64,000 nucleotides of DNA from RI-153 sp963752935. GTDB taxonomy: Bacteria > Chloroflexota > Anaerolineae > Caldilineales > Caldilineaceae. A program made the position numbers and the translations under genes. Below, in pieces: positions 25,717 through 34,074 of the stretch; the first letter of the stretch is position 1, and the number at the start of each line of letters is the position of its first letter. Below the pieces are notes generated by a model. That model did not search any database, was not told the DNA's origin, and saw only the letters and a program-made list of their open reading frames with translations. The DNA lies in assembly GCA_963752935.1 (NCBI GenBank), contig CAVWAL010000023.1, positions 682,001 through 746,000 of the forward strand, read 5' to 3'.

Positions 25717-28590
25717 CTAAGGAACTACGATGTCGAGTGCGTCCAGATCCTGGTTACCGGCAGTCAATCCCCGGGCTGTGCCGTTGAAGACAACCGTCCA
25801 GGTGCCTGCACTGTAAGAGAGCACATCCTCGTCTTGCACATCTCCAAGCCCTGGGACGCTCGTATTGTTTGCATTCAACGAGACGTAGATAAGATTTTCG
25901 CTCACAACATCTAGCCCATCGATGTCGGCATTGTTGGGCAGACCAGCCGTCGAGCCATCAAAGACTCTGGTGAAGGCCGCGCCGTTCCAGGCGTAGATGT
26001 CGGCATCGTCGTACGGTCCGGACACACCAAGAATAGATCCGTTACCGACGGTCGAGAAGTAGAGATCGAGGTGCCCGTCGCCGGCCTTTACCACGGAAAT
26101 GGCGTCGATGTCCTGGCTGTCCGCTGTTAAGCCGGCAGCCGTGCCGTCGAAGAAGACCGACCAGGTTCCCTGATTATAGTAGACAACGTCCTCATCTTGC
26201 ACATCGCCCAGGCCGGGGAGGGACGTGGTAGCACCGGCAAACGAGACGTAGAACTGATTTTCAGAAATCATGTTCAAGCCGTCGATGTTGGCATTGCCAG
26301 GCAGCCCTTCGATACTTGCATTGAATAGCCGGCTGAAGACTGAGCCGCTCCAGTTATAGATATCGGCGTTGTCGTATGGCGAAGCGGTGTTGGGCACAGC
26401 GCCATTTCCTTGCGTTGAGAAGTAGAACTGGCCGGTGAGCGGTGGGCCAGGCTCGGATACCTCAAGGATAACCGAGAAAGGCACGCTCCAGTTGCCTGCA
26501 CCATCGCGAGCTCTGACCGAAACATTGTAGAGAGCAGATTGCCATCCGCTTACATCGATAGAGGCCGACAAACTGCTGCCTGACACCGACATAGGCGTTC
26601 CATTGCCTGCGCCTGGATCTGCGCCGGCGAACCACTCAGCCTGAGTAGTGCCCACGTTCGCGTTCGTGGCGGCAGATAGTGAAACCATGGTCGCACCATT
26701 GGTCGGGTTCGGGTTCGCGTTCACACTCTGAACCACAGGAGCTGTCTTGTCGATGGTGAAGGTCACACTGTTCGTAGATCCCCAGTTGCCGACGACATCG
26801 CGTGCATGGACGTAGAGGGAGTGATTCCCTTCGCTGAGCTGTGCGATGGTGGTCAGCGGGATGTCGACGTACCCACTCTCGCTGCTGCTGTTGAAGATGC
26901 CATCTGTCGCCACAAACAGGAAGCCTGTGCCGTCGGCGCCGACAGTATCGATGAAGCCTTCGGCCCGTTCCAGATTCGACATGTTGTCGCTAAAGCTGGC
27001 GGTCAAGCGTACAGCCGGGGTGGTGACGTTCAACCCCTGTGTACCGTTGTTAGGATTCGGGCTGACGCCAACACCGCTGGTGTCCGGTCCCGTCTTGTCG
27101 ACGATGAGCGTAGCATCAGCGAAGTTGCCCCAGTTTCCCTGTTCATCACTGCTGCGAACAGAGATCGTGTGTGCACCATTGCTGAGACCGAGGATCGTCG
27201 TTGAAGGGATTACACCATCCAGACTGGCGATAGGAACACCGCCCGGGTTGACGGTCAAAGCGGTGCCAGAACCCACAGGGCCTGTACCGTCGATGAAGTA
27301 TTCGGCCTGTGCGATATTCGCACCACCCGCCGTGGCGTCATCACCGGTTGCGCTGAGGGCGACATCGCCGGATCCGTTCGTGGAACTGGGTGACAACGTG
27401 ATGTTGCGCGTGGTTGGGCCACCCTTGTCTAGGCTGATGCCTACCGAGTTGATGGGTCCCCAGTTGCCCAGAGCATCCTGACCGCGCACATAGATGATGT
27501 GATTGCCGCCGGAGAGACCGGCTAGATCCGCCACGGTGAGCGTTGCTGTCGCCTGCTCGCTGGCAGAGTCGAAACTTCCATCCATTGCCGACATGGCGAT
27601 GGCCGTCGATGCTGTACTGTCGATATAGTATTCGGCAGCCGCGATGACAGCGTTGCCGTTGTCTACATCGCTGACCAATGCGGTCACAGTCATATCGCTT
27701 ATGGCATCAGACGGATTGGGGCTGGCCGTTACTGCGCTTGTCACAGGACCCAACGTGTCGCCCGCACTGGAACGAGGTGTACTAATGGTGATGAAGGTCA
27801 GCATACCTCCGTAGCCGGCAGTCGAATTGTTGTGCAGATGGAAGTCGGCTTCGTAGAGCGCATACTGGCTTTCGGGTTGCGCCGAGTTCGAGATCCGTGC
27901 AAGCACATCCACTGTCTGACCGGGCGCCAGGCTTTCGGCGACGATGGACGAGGGATGACTCAACAGACTACCATCTTTGGCGATAATCGTCTGTTGCATG
28001 CCTAGCGTCGCCATGGAATGGTATTCGAGCCCTGCATTGACATAGCGCAGCAGAACATTATGCCCGGCCAATGTTGGGATCTCGGATGTCTCCGGATACG
28101 CTTTACCGTTGATCAGCCGATAGGCCGCCTTGTATTTGCGCATGTCGAAGGCGGCTGGATTGCCGCTGTTGTTCAACGCCGGGTCGATCTCGCTGAGCAC
28201 CAGCACAGCTTCGTCGTCGAATGCGGTGGCGATATCGCTGTATGCCTGGTTAGCGCTGGCAGGGCGAACAACCAGAGCGCCGTAGAGGCCCATCGCCACT
28301 TGATGCGCGCCATTGGCTGTCAAACCGGCTTCGTAGAGATAGGTACCGGCCTCACCGGCATTAAAGGCATATGTCTTGGATGTGCCGCTGCTGATGCCGG
28401 ACAAGTCCGGGATCATCGGCTGTCCCTGGAAGAGTACCGATGTCGTCTCACCAAGGCCATTTTCCACAGTGATACTAACGTTATCACCCTGGTTGACCAC
28501 GATGGTAGGACCGGGGATCTGGGCCGGGTTGTTGGCGGAGCAAGCGCCGGGCGCGTAACCCCAGATTGGCACCTGAGCGCCGTCGGGCAT
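25717..28590 (-). CDS. Giant secreted protein, C-terminal piece: cupredoxin-like, Ig-like and VQDEDV-repeat regions
   Basis: 957 residues. Residues 1-~270 align with the neighbouring multicopper-oxidase-like proteins (MPDGAQVPIWGYA, IPGPTIVVNQGDNVSITVEN, GLYGALVVRP, LEYHSMATLGMQQTIIAKDG, FHLHNNS) but lack HWHG and HCH, so copper binding is largely lost. Next come about five Ig-like units with endings such as GAHTISVRSSDEQGNWG. The last ~240 residues are two copies of a repeat containing GPYDDADIYAWNG, NADIDGLDVVSENLIYVS and PGLGDVQDEDVLSY. It is the end of one ~1680-residue gene (25717-30757). A missing base near 28590 separates it from the middle piece. Confidence 0.7.
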   Translation of the reverse strand: MPDGAQVPIWGYAPGACSANNPAQIPGPTIVVNQGDNVSITVENGLGETTSVLFQGQPMIPDLSGISSGTSKTYAFNAGEAGTYLYEAGLTANGAHQVAMGLYGALVVRPASANQAYSDIATAFDDEAVLVLSEIDPALNNSGNPAAFDMRKYKAAYRLINGKAYPETSEIPTLAGHNVLLRYVNAGLEYHSMATLGMQQTIIAKDGSLLSHPSSIVAESLAPGQTVDVLARISNSAQPESQYALYEADFHLHNNSTAGYGGMLTFITISTPRSSAGDTLGPVTSAVTASPNPSDAISDMTVTALVSDVDNGNAVIAAAEYYIDSTASTAIAMSAMDGSFDSASEQATATLTVADLAGLSGGNHIIYVRGQDALGNWGPINSVGISLDKGGPTTRNITLSPSSTNGSGDVALSATGDDATAGGANIAQAEYFIDGTGPVGSGTALTVNPGGVPIASLDGVIPSTTILGLSNGAHTISVRSSDEQGNWGNFADATLIVDKTGPDTSGVGVSPNPNNGTQGLNVTTPAVRLTASFSDNMSNLERAEGFIDTVGADGTGFLFVATDGIFNSSSESGYVDIPLTTIAQLSEGNHSLYVHARDVVGNWGSTNSVTFTIDKTAPVVQSVNANPNPTNGATMVSLSAATNANVGTTQAEWFAGADPGAGNGTPMSVSGSSLSASIDVSGWQSALYNVSVRARDGAGNWSVPFSVILEVSEPGPPLTGQFYFSTQGNGAVPNTASPYDNADIYNWSGSVFSRLFNASIEGLPGNANIDGLNMISENQFYVSFAGATTSLPGLGDVQDEDVVYYNQGTWSVFFDGTAAGLTADSQDIDAISVVKAGDGHLDLYFSTVGNGSILGVSGPYDDADIYAWNGAAFTRVFDGSTAGLPNNADIDGLDVVSENLIYVSLNANNTSVPGLGDVQDEDVLSYSAGTWTVVFNGTARGLTAGNQDLDALDIVVP

Positions 28591-30071
28591 CCGATCGTGC
28601 CGGGACGGGCGCAGAGCGTGCTGACACCTACAGAGACGCCGGCGCTGGCCGTATCGTTCTGCGGATTGTCGTCGACGACGGCATCGCTGCTTATGGCGGC
28701 ACTATTGACGAGCGTTTGCCCATCGTTGTTGGGGCCAACAAGCGCAGTGATGTGCAGCGTAGCCGTGGCGTTGGCGGCCAGATTGCCGATGGTCCACACG
28801 CCGGTGTTGCTGTCATATGCGCCGTTGCCATCGTCGCTGCTGTAATTCAGACCGGCAGGCAGCGAATCGGCGACGGTGACGTTGGTGGCGTCAAACGGCC
28901 CATCGTTGCTGGCGACCAGGGTGAAGACCACAGTGCCGCCGCCGGTGCTAACGGTGTTGTCCACGCTCTTGGCGATGCCCAGGTCAGCGGCGATAGAAGA
29001 AGCCACCACTGCCGATGTGCAGGACGGCACGTCACACTGGGTCGAGAAGTAGCGCGACCCGGCGAAGTCCGAAGCGAAGAGATAGCTGCCAGCGGGCAGG
29101 TTGAAGGAGAATGGTTCGCCTGCGCCACCAGTCTGGCCCGAACGATTCAGGTACGCCTGGTTGGTGTCGAAGACGTAGACCGTCTGGCCGGCGAGAATAG
29201 CGCCACTGTCGTTCACCGTCACAGCGACATTGCCGAAGACGGGCACAGTGATGGTGTTACCAGTAGCGCCGCAGCCGGGAATCGTACAGTTATTGTTGCC
29301 CGATCCGGTGCCGCTGAAGTATTGGTAGGCGGGGCCGCCGCTGCTGGGCTCGATATCGGCGCGGAAGTTGTAGTCACCTGCAGGTAGATCGAAGATCACC
29401 TGTCCACTGGGGTCGGTGGTGGCGTTGCGGTTGGTGTAGGTCGTCCCGCTGAAGACATAGACCGGCACACTATCGACACCGCCGTTGTCGTCAGAGACAG
29501 TGACCGTCACATTCTCGAAGACGGGGACCGTTACGGTATCCGTGTTGCCGTTGCAATTATCGGGCACTATACACGTATCATTGCCCGATCCGCTGAAGTA
29601 TTGATAGGCAGGACCGCCACTGCTGGGCTGGATATCGGCGCGGAAGTTGTAAGCGCCGGCAGGCAACGTGAAGCTGACCTGTCCATTACCGTCGGTCTGA
29701 GCGGTGCGGTTGGTGTAGGTCGTCCCGCTGAAGACATAGACGGGCACACCGGACCCTACGGACCCGTTGGCATTGGCTACCGTCACCGTCACGTCGGCAA
29801 AGACGGCAGCGGTCACGGTAGTGCTGGTGCAGGCCGTGACAGTACAAGGACCGCCGGTGTCAGCGCTGAAGTATTGCACACCGTTGACGTCGGCGCGGAA
29901 GTTATAGTCGCCTTCGGGTAGATTGAAGGTGACCTGTCCGTTGACGTCGGTGGTGCCGTTGCGGTTGGTGTAGATTGTGTCCTTAAAGACATAGACCGGC
30001 ACCCCTGAGATCACACCGCCGACGCCGTCGGATACGGTTACCAGTACGTCGCCGAAGAGGGGCACGTTCAC
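28413..30071 (-). CDS. Giant secreted protein, middle piece: SdrD-like repeats and a DUF11 domain
   Basis: Useful homology runs from about 30100 to 28590. It contains four tandem units of 75-95 residues with the pattern GVPVYVFSGTTYTNR, GQVxFxLPAGDYNFRAD, GGPAYQYFSG and TVTVPVF, each a small carboxypeptidase-regulatory/SdrD-B-like fold. A DUF11 domain follows (DLGIAKSVDNTVSTGGGTVV...VTVADSLPAGLNY...NTATLHI-like). After about 28590 the frame leaves the family, and the cupredoxin region continues in another frame. Upstream, a 2-base insertion near 30100 (GATACACCTG where GATACCTG keeps frame) separates it from the signal-peptide piece. The nominal GTG start is not real. Confidence 0.65.
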   Translation of the reverse strand: MNVPLFGDVLVTVSDGVGGVISGVPVYVFKDTIYTNRNGTTDVNGQVTFNLPEGDYNFRADVNGVQYFSADTGGPCTVTACTSTTVTAAVFADVTVTVANANGSVGSGVPVYVFSGTTYTNRTAQTDGNGQVSFTLPAGAYNFRADIQPSSGGPAYQYFSGSGNDTCIVPDNCNGNTDTVTVPVFENVTVTVSDDNGGVDSVPVYVFSGTTYTNRNATTDPSGQVIFDLPAGDYNFRADIEPSSGGPAYQYFSGTGSGNNNCTIPGCGATGNTITVPVFGNVAVTVNDSGAILAGQTVYVFDTNQAYLNRSGQTGGAGEPFSFNLPAGSYLFASDFAGSRYFSTQCDVPSCTSAVVASSIAADLGIAKSVDNTVSTGGGTVVFTLVASNDGPFDATNVTVADSLPAGLNYSSDDGNGAYDSNTGVWTIGNLAANATATLHITALVGPNNDGQTLVNSAAISSDAVVDDNPQNDTASAGVSVGVSTLCARPGTIGCPTALRCQSGVTRPALAPPTTRPRSPVLPSWSTRVITLVSLWKMALVRRHRYSSRDSR

Positions 30072-30757
30072 CCCATCGCTCGTGCAGGTTGGAACGATAC
30101 AGGTGTATCACCCAATCCGTTTTCGCCGCTGAAGTATTGGTAGGCAGGGCCACCGCTAGTGGGTGTGATGTCGGCGCGGAAGTTGTAGCCGCCCGTGGGC
30201 AGGTTGAAGGCGACATCGCCACTGCCGTTTGTTACACCATTGCGGTTGGTGTAGGTGCTATCGTTGAAGGCATAGACAGTCAACCCCGTGGCCGCACTTG
30301 TGCTATCGGCCACGTGCACCGTCACCGTGGCGAAGACGGGCACTGTGACCGTACTGTTGCAGGTAGCAGGGATCGTGCCACCTACCTGTACGGTGCAGGT
30401 GTTGATGCCACTGGGGGTGCCGCTGAAGTATTGATAGGCAGCGCCACCATTGATGGACGCGATATCGGCGCGGAAGTTATACTCGCCTACGGGCAGCGAG
30501 AAGGTTGCCTCGCCATTGGCATCGGTGGTAGCGCTCTGATTGGTGTACGTGGTCCCACTGAAGACGTAGACCGGCACACCTGTGATGGCATTGGTGCCGT
30601 CGGTCACGTTGGCAACCACGGTAATGCCGCCTTGGGCCTCAAGGGTCTGCTGATTGGCGATCACCCCACCGAAGAGCAATGCGAGAAACATCACCGCAAA
30701 GATCGCCGGCCGTGCGCCCATTCGTACCAGACTAACAAAGTGTCTTTGGAATTGCAT
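30068..30757 (-). CDS. Giant secreted protein, N-terminal piece with signal peptide and first two repeats
   Basis: Starts MQFQRHFVSLVRMG behind a textbook AGGAGG site, has a long signal segment (AIFAVMFLALLFGGVIA) and two repeat units: GVPVYVFSGTTYTNQ...EYNFRAD...YQYFSG and LTVYAFNDSTYTNRN...GYNFRAD...YQYFSG. The frame breaks in the second unit at about 30100, and four more units follow in the next piece. The stop codon of the upstream oxidase-like gene is only 13 bases before this start, so it lies within the same operon. Probably a surface or matrix protein. Confidence 0.7.
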   Translation of the reverse strand: MQFQRHFVSLVRMGARPAIFAVMFLALLFGGVIANQQTLEAQGGITVVANVTDGTNAITGVPVYVFSGTTYTNQSATTDANGEATFSLPVGEYNFRADIASINGGAAYQYFSGTPSGINTCTVQVGGTIPATCNSTVTVPVFATVTVHVADSTSAATGLTVYAFNDSTYTNRNGVTNGSGDVAFNLPTGGYNFRADITPTSGGPAYQYFSGENGLGDTPVSFQPARAMG

Positions 30758-30770
30758 CTTGGCCTCCTGA

Positions 30771-32084
30771 TTACGGGCACGTGTTCGGCAATGGTGGATC
30801 GATCCGAACGTAGGTGATAGGGCCGGTCATCGTCACGCCCCAAGACGTGATCTGATAGAGCGCATGGTTGTGTGAGATGATGTAGTATTCGCCACACTGA
30901 TTAAGCGTCTGGACGCCCGGCGGCAGTGTGCCGAGGGTCCCCAGATACGGGCTACCACTGTAGTACATACCGATCGACATATTGGCCCCATTTGGAACAG
31001 TCACCGGTACGGGATTGGTGTCTTTGTCGTAGTCTTCGGCGTCGTACCACTTGAACAGAACATCCCAGGTTTGGCCAGGTCCGCTATTGATCACGAACTT
31101 CTCGAAGGTCAGATCGACCTGTCCCACTAAAGGACGCCCATCACGGCCAACCACTACGCCGTTGTTACCGTGCGGATGGAAAGGATATTCCTCGGTGCCA
31201 ACATTGAGGTAGTGGATCGCGCCCGGATACGGGTGATAGTTCGGATCGTTAACATCTAGCGTCGTGTTGAACTCGTGGATACGGGCCAACGCGCCGTAGG
31301 GCTGATTGGGCAGCCAACTGGCGAAGTTGTCGGCCACGGTATCTGGGAAGCCACGGCCATTAACCAACCAATAGCGAGCCTGATAGTTGTTCCAATTGAA
31401 CGTCTTGCCCTGTTCCACCGCCTGATGCAGATAAGGATCGATCTCTGACATCAACACCATGAACTCTTCTTCTGGTGTGAATCGGGTATCGTCGTGGTTA
31501 TAGGCAAAGTTTGCCCCCATCTGCGGGCGCACAATCAAGGCGCCGAACAGCCCCATCTGCACCTGTTTCTGTGAATCGGTGCCGGATTGGTAAATAAACG
31601 ATCCGGGGTGCGTGGCCACAAAGCTGTAGGTGATGCTGCCCCCGTTGGCCGCTGCCGAGTCGGTCAGCGACGTTAAAACGCCGTTGCCGTCGAACTCCGG
31701 CTGCGCCGGAACCCCATCGGCCATCACGTCATCTTGCCCAGGGAACATGATCGAGACGGGTTCGTCCAACGTGTTCTGCAACACGATTGTCACGGTGTCG
31801 CCCTCATTGACGCAGAGGACCGGTCCCGGGTGTTGAAACGGTTGATTTGCCAGCGAGTATCCCCACATGAACATTGTGTTCCCATCGGGCAGCAAGATGT
31901 AGCCCGTTTGTGTGGAGAGGGTAAAGGTTGGGTTGGAACTGGCGTCTGTGGTGCAAACCACGCCAACCCGTGGTCCACTCTGTGCAGCTACTGGTTGCGA
32001 TTGGGCCGTCCAAAGCGCCGAGAAGATCAGCACGCCAAGCGACAGCAGCCCCAACCGCATCCACGAACGAAATGATGTATGCAT
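30771..32084 (-). CDS. Multicopper-oxidase-like protein retaining only the second-domain copper motifs
   Basis: About 437 residues with a Sec signal peptide (1-~33). It has two cupredoxin-like domains. The first (LLPDGNTMFMWGYS, PGPVLCVNEGDTVTIVLQN, SFIYQSGTDSQKQVQMGLFG) has no His at the HWHG position and no HCH, so its type 1 and type 3 ligands are gone. The second retains EYPFHPHGNNGVVVGRDG and YYIISHNHALYQITSWG, i.e. HPHG and HNH. The start at 32084 follows AGAAGGAG and is better than a TTG six bases upstream. The neighbouring upstream gene keeps exactly the motifs missing here, suggesting a shared active site. Confidence 0.85.
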   Translation of the reverse strand: MHTSFRSWMRLGLLSLGVLIFSALWTAQSQPVAAQSGPRVGVVCTTDASSNPTFTLSTQTGYILLPDGNTMFMWGYSLANQPFQHPGPVLCVNEGDTVTIVLQNTLDEPVSIMFPGQDDVMADGVPAQPEFDGNGVLTSLTDSAAANGGSITYSFVATHPGSFIYQSGTDSQKQVQMGLFGALIVRPQMGANFAYNHDDTRFTPEEEFMVLMSEIDPYLHQAVEQGKTFNWNNYQARYWLVNGRGFPDTVADNFASWLPNQPYGALARIHEFNTTLDVNDPNYHPYPGAIHYLNVGTEEYPFHPHGNNGVVVGRDGRPLVGQVDLTFEKFVINSGPGQTWDVLFKWYDAEDYDKDTNPVPVTVPNGANMSIGMYYSGSPYLGTLGTLPPGVQTLNQCGEYYIISHNHALYQITSWGVTMTGPITYVRIDPPLPNTCP

Positions 32085-32126
32085 CGTCAACTCCTTCTAT
32101 CGGATAAACCGTATGAACGGGTCGGT

Positions 32127-32660
32127 TTAACCCCAATCATTGGGGTACTGCTGTGCCGCTAACTGACCACTCGGGTAAACGTGAACTTCTGTACGCTGCC
32201 CGCCGGCGCCATTCTCAGAGGAGTGGGTGTAGTCGCGGTTGTAGAGGACATAGGTGTCGTATGCCCCCTGACCAGAATGCGGCGGCGCTTCGAAGATCAC
32301 ATCGAAGCTCTCGCCGGCGCCCATGCTCACCGAGTTGGCCTCATAACTGGTGTCGGTGCCGTCGCGCCCGCGCATCGGCGTTGCGTCTTTGCCTACCACT
32401 CGCATCTTGATCCCAGACAGCGTCATGGCAGCCTCTTTGAAGCCAAGGTTGGCAAAGCGCAGCAAGACACGCTCTCCGGCCTGGCAACGAATCAGCGATG
32501 AGATCGGCTGGTACTGCAGGTGTTCGTAACCCGCTGTGGGAATCAGGTCTCCATTGCCGTCGCGCACAGGGTTGAAGGGATCAATCGAGCCGTTGGGCGC
32601 TAATGTATCAGGTAGACGCGGCCGTTGAGCAATGAAAAGTCTGCTTTGTAGTCCGACCAC
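32127..32660 (-). CDS. Tat-exported multicopper oxidase, C-terminal piece of a frameshifted gene
   Basis: The real homology starts near 32614 as PDTLAPNGSIDPFNPVRD and continues through a second cupredoxin domain (ERVLLRFANLGFKEAAMTLSG, ESFDVIFEAPP, TYVLYNRDYTHSSENG). At the places where copper-binding HPxHxHG and HxH would stand it has KEAAMTLSG and NRDYTHSS, so this domain has no usable trinuclear ligands. One C missing from a C run near 32614 separates it from the first domain at 32600-33442. Its stop is 42 bases before the next oxidase-like start. Confidence 0.7.
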   Translation of the reverse strand: MVGLQSRLFIAQRPRLPDTLAPNGSIDPFNPVRDGNGDLIPTAGYEHLQYQPISSLIRCQAGERVLLRFANLGFKEAAMTLSGIKMRVVGKDATPMRGRDGTDTSYEANSVSMGAGESFDVIFEAPPHSGQGAYDTYVLYNRDYTHSSENGAGGQRTEVHVYPSGQLAAQQYPNDWG

Positions 32661-33442
32661 TCCGGTAACTGGATGTGGGCGTCGGCCCAGTGAGCCTCGG
32701 ACCAGACCTCACTCAGGAACATTACAAACTCTCGGTCAAACCCTGTGCTGCCGTCGCCGTCGTTGTAGACGTACTTGCCGCTCGAATAATAAGATGTGTT
32801 GCCATCCTGTAGCGGACGCACGAAGACGATCCCGGTCATGCCCATATGGACGTGCTCAACATCTTCGACGTGACAGTGATACATGTATGTGCCCGGCTCG
32901 TGCGGACGATAGACGTATACGAAGTTACGCCCTGGCGGCACAGAGACCGAAGAGCTGGGTTCACCGTCGAAGAACGGGATCACGTTGCGGAATCCGTGCC
33001 AATGCAATGAGTGTGCGTCAAAGAGGTCCGGGCGCAAGGCCAGGCCCAGGTTGGTGATCTGCACCTTGAAGTCTTTAGGATTGTTGGGATCCCACTGATT
33101 AACCCAGAAGACGGGTGCGCTGTGCTGCGCCTTCTCCTTCTGTTGTTTGATTTGTGAATCGTTCAGGCCGGTGACATTGCGCCAGCCAAAGATATACGTA
33201 TTGAGTCCATCAGGCGCCAGTACGTCGGGGTGAAACTCCCACGTCGTGGTCTCCGGCAGCGAAATCCAACCGTCGGTGCCTGCCAGGAAAAGGTCTGGTG
33301 CATCGTTCGCCTGGGCCTCTGCCACCTCGACAGGAGTCAGGCGTTTGCGCAGATACTGGGGCAGAACACTCACACCCGAAGCGGCTACCAGTGTTCCCCC
33401 AGCCAGCAGGAAAAAGTCGCGCCGTGTAATTTTTCTCTTCAT
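32600..33442 (-). CDS. Tat-exported multicopper oxidase, N-terminal piece with type 1/type 3 copper motifs
   Basis: Starts MKRKITRRDFFLLAGG, a twin-arginine signal, behind GGAG. The first cupredoxin domain carries DAHSLHWHGFRN (type 2/3 ligands) and GTYMYHCHVEDVEHVHMGMTG, combining HCH with the His and Met of a type 1 site. That is the pattern of two-domain oxidases with type 1 copper in domain 1. The frame then reads DFSLLNGRVY and stops, because a C appears to be missing. The rest is the piece at 32127-32660. Extracytoplasmic oxidase of phenols, amines or metal ions; the substrate is not predictable. Confidence 0.85.
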   Translation of the reverse strand: MKRKITRRDFFLLAGGTLVAASGVSVLPQYLRKRLTPVEVAEAQANDAPDLFLAGTDGWISLPETTTWEFHPDVLAPDGLNTYIFGWRNVTGLNDSQIKQQKEKAQHSAPVFWVNQWDPNNPKDFKVQITNLGLALRPDLFDAHSLHWHGFRNVIPFFDGEPSSSVSVPPGRNFVYVYRPHEPGTYMYHCHVEDVEHVHMGMTGIVFVRPLQDGNTSYYSSGKYVYNDGDGSTGFDREFVMFLSEVWSEAHWADAHIQLPEWSDYKADFSLLNGRVYLIH

Positions 33443-33552
33443 CGTCGTCTCCATTGATTAAGCTGAAGTGTTGCGTGTTGTGTGCTACGCAGCTACTCTC
33501 CACGTAGCACACAACATATGCTTCAATCCATGCCCCTCTTTATCGGCTCAGG

Positions 33553-34074
33553 TTAAGGTGCTGTGGCAGCAGAGATCGCATCCAGGTTACCGGACACACC
33601 ATTGCCGTCAAAGAAGGTACTGAAGCTATCACAGCTCGAACTGATACCCGGGGTAAAGGCATTACAGACAAATACCTGTCGTGCAGTTCCAGGCAAGCCC
33701 GGCACACTGAAGTTGCCGCTGGTATTGAGGTAGAGACTCGTGCCGACAGCCGATGCCCCTGTCACATCCTCACTGTTCTCCTCCAGGCCGATTTCGCTGC
33801 CATTCAGGTGAAGGCTCCACGTGCATTGGGTCACCGGATTTGTTGTGCCAGGAATGCAGCGCAACAGATCTTCGTCGAAAGCAGCAGGCACACCTGTGAC
33901 GCTGACGTTACTCACAGTCGAGATCAGGAAGCTACCGTCATCCAACAAGTGGAATGCATCCACATCTTCGGTGTCGGCGTCCAAACCCACTGCCGACCCG
34001 TCGAGGAAGAGGCTCCACGTTCCTGCACTGTAGCGCACAACGTCTTCGTCCTGTACCGGTCCGACACCGGGCAC
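33553..34074 (-). CDS. Giant beta-helix protein, C-terminal piece (VQDEDV-type repeats)
   Basis: 174 residues holding further copies of the repeat seen at the end of the 25717-30757 protein: VPGVGPVQDEDVVRYSAGTW, SLFLDGSAVGLDADTEDVDAF, FDEDLLRC and WSLHLNGSEIGLEENSEDV. Joins upstream to VSFTADGVE if one A is added to the AAA run at about 34078, so it is the end of the gene starting at 39667. The short Cys-containing end (VFVCNAFTPGISSSCDSF) is its C-terminus. No enzyme motif is present. Confidence 0.65.
   Translation of the reverse strand: MPGVGPVQDEDVVRYSAGTWSLFLDGSAVGLDADTEDVDAFHLLDDGSFLISTVSNVSVTGVPAAFDEDLLRCIPGTTNPVTQCTWSLHLNGSEIGLEENSEDVTGASAVGTSLYLNTSGNFSVPGLPGTARQVFVCNAFTPGISSSCDSFSTFFDGNGVSGNLDAISAATAP

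Noticed and set aside
28560..30110. Programmed ribosomal frameshifting in the giant protein
   Set aside because: The break sites lack a slippery heptamer with a following stem, differ in direction (minus one, plus two), and similar breaks occur in unrelated genes, so indels are the simpler reading.
28900..30757. CRISPR array suggested by regularly repeated DNA
   Set aside because: The repeats are about 250 bases long, in one reading frame and translate to similar protein units; there are no short identical repeats with unique spacers and no cas genes.
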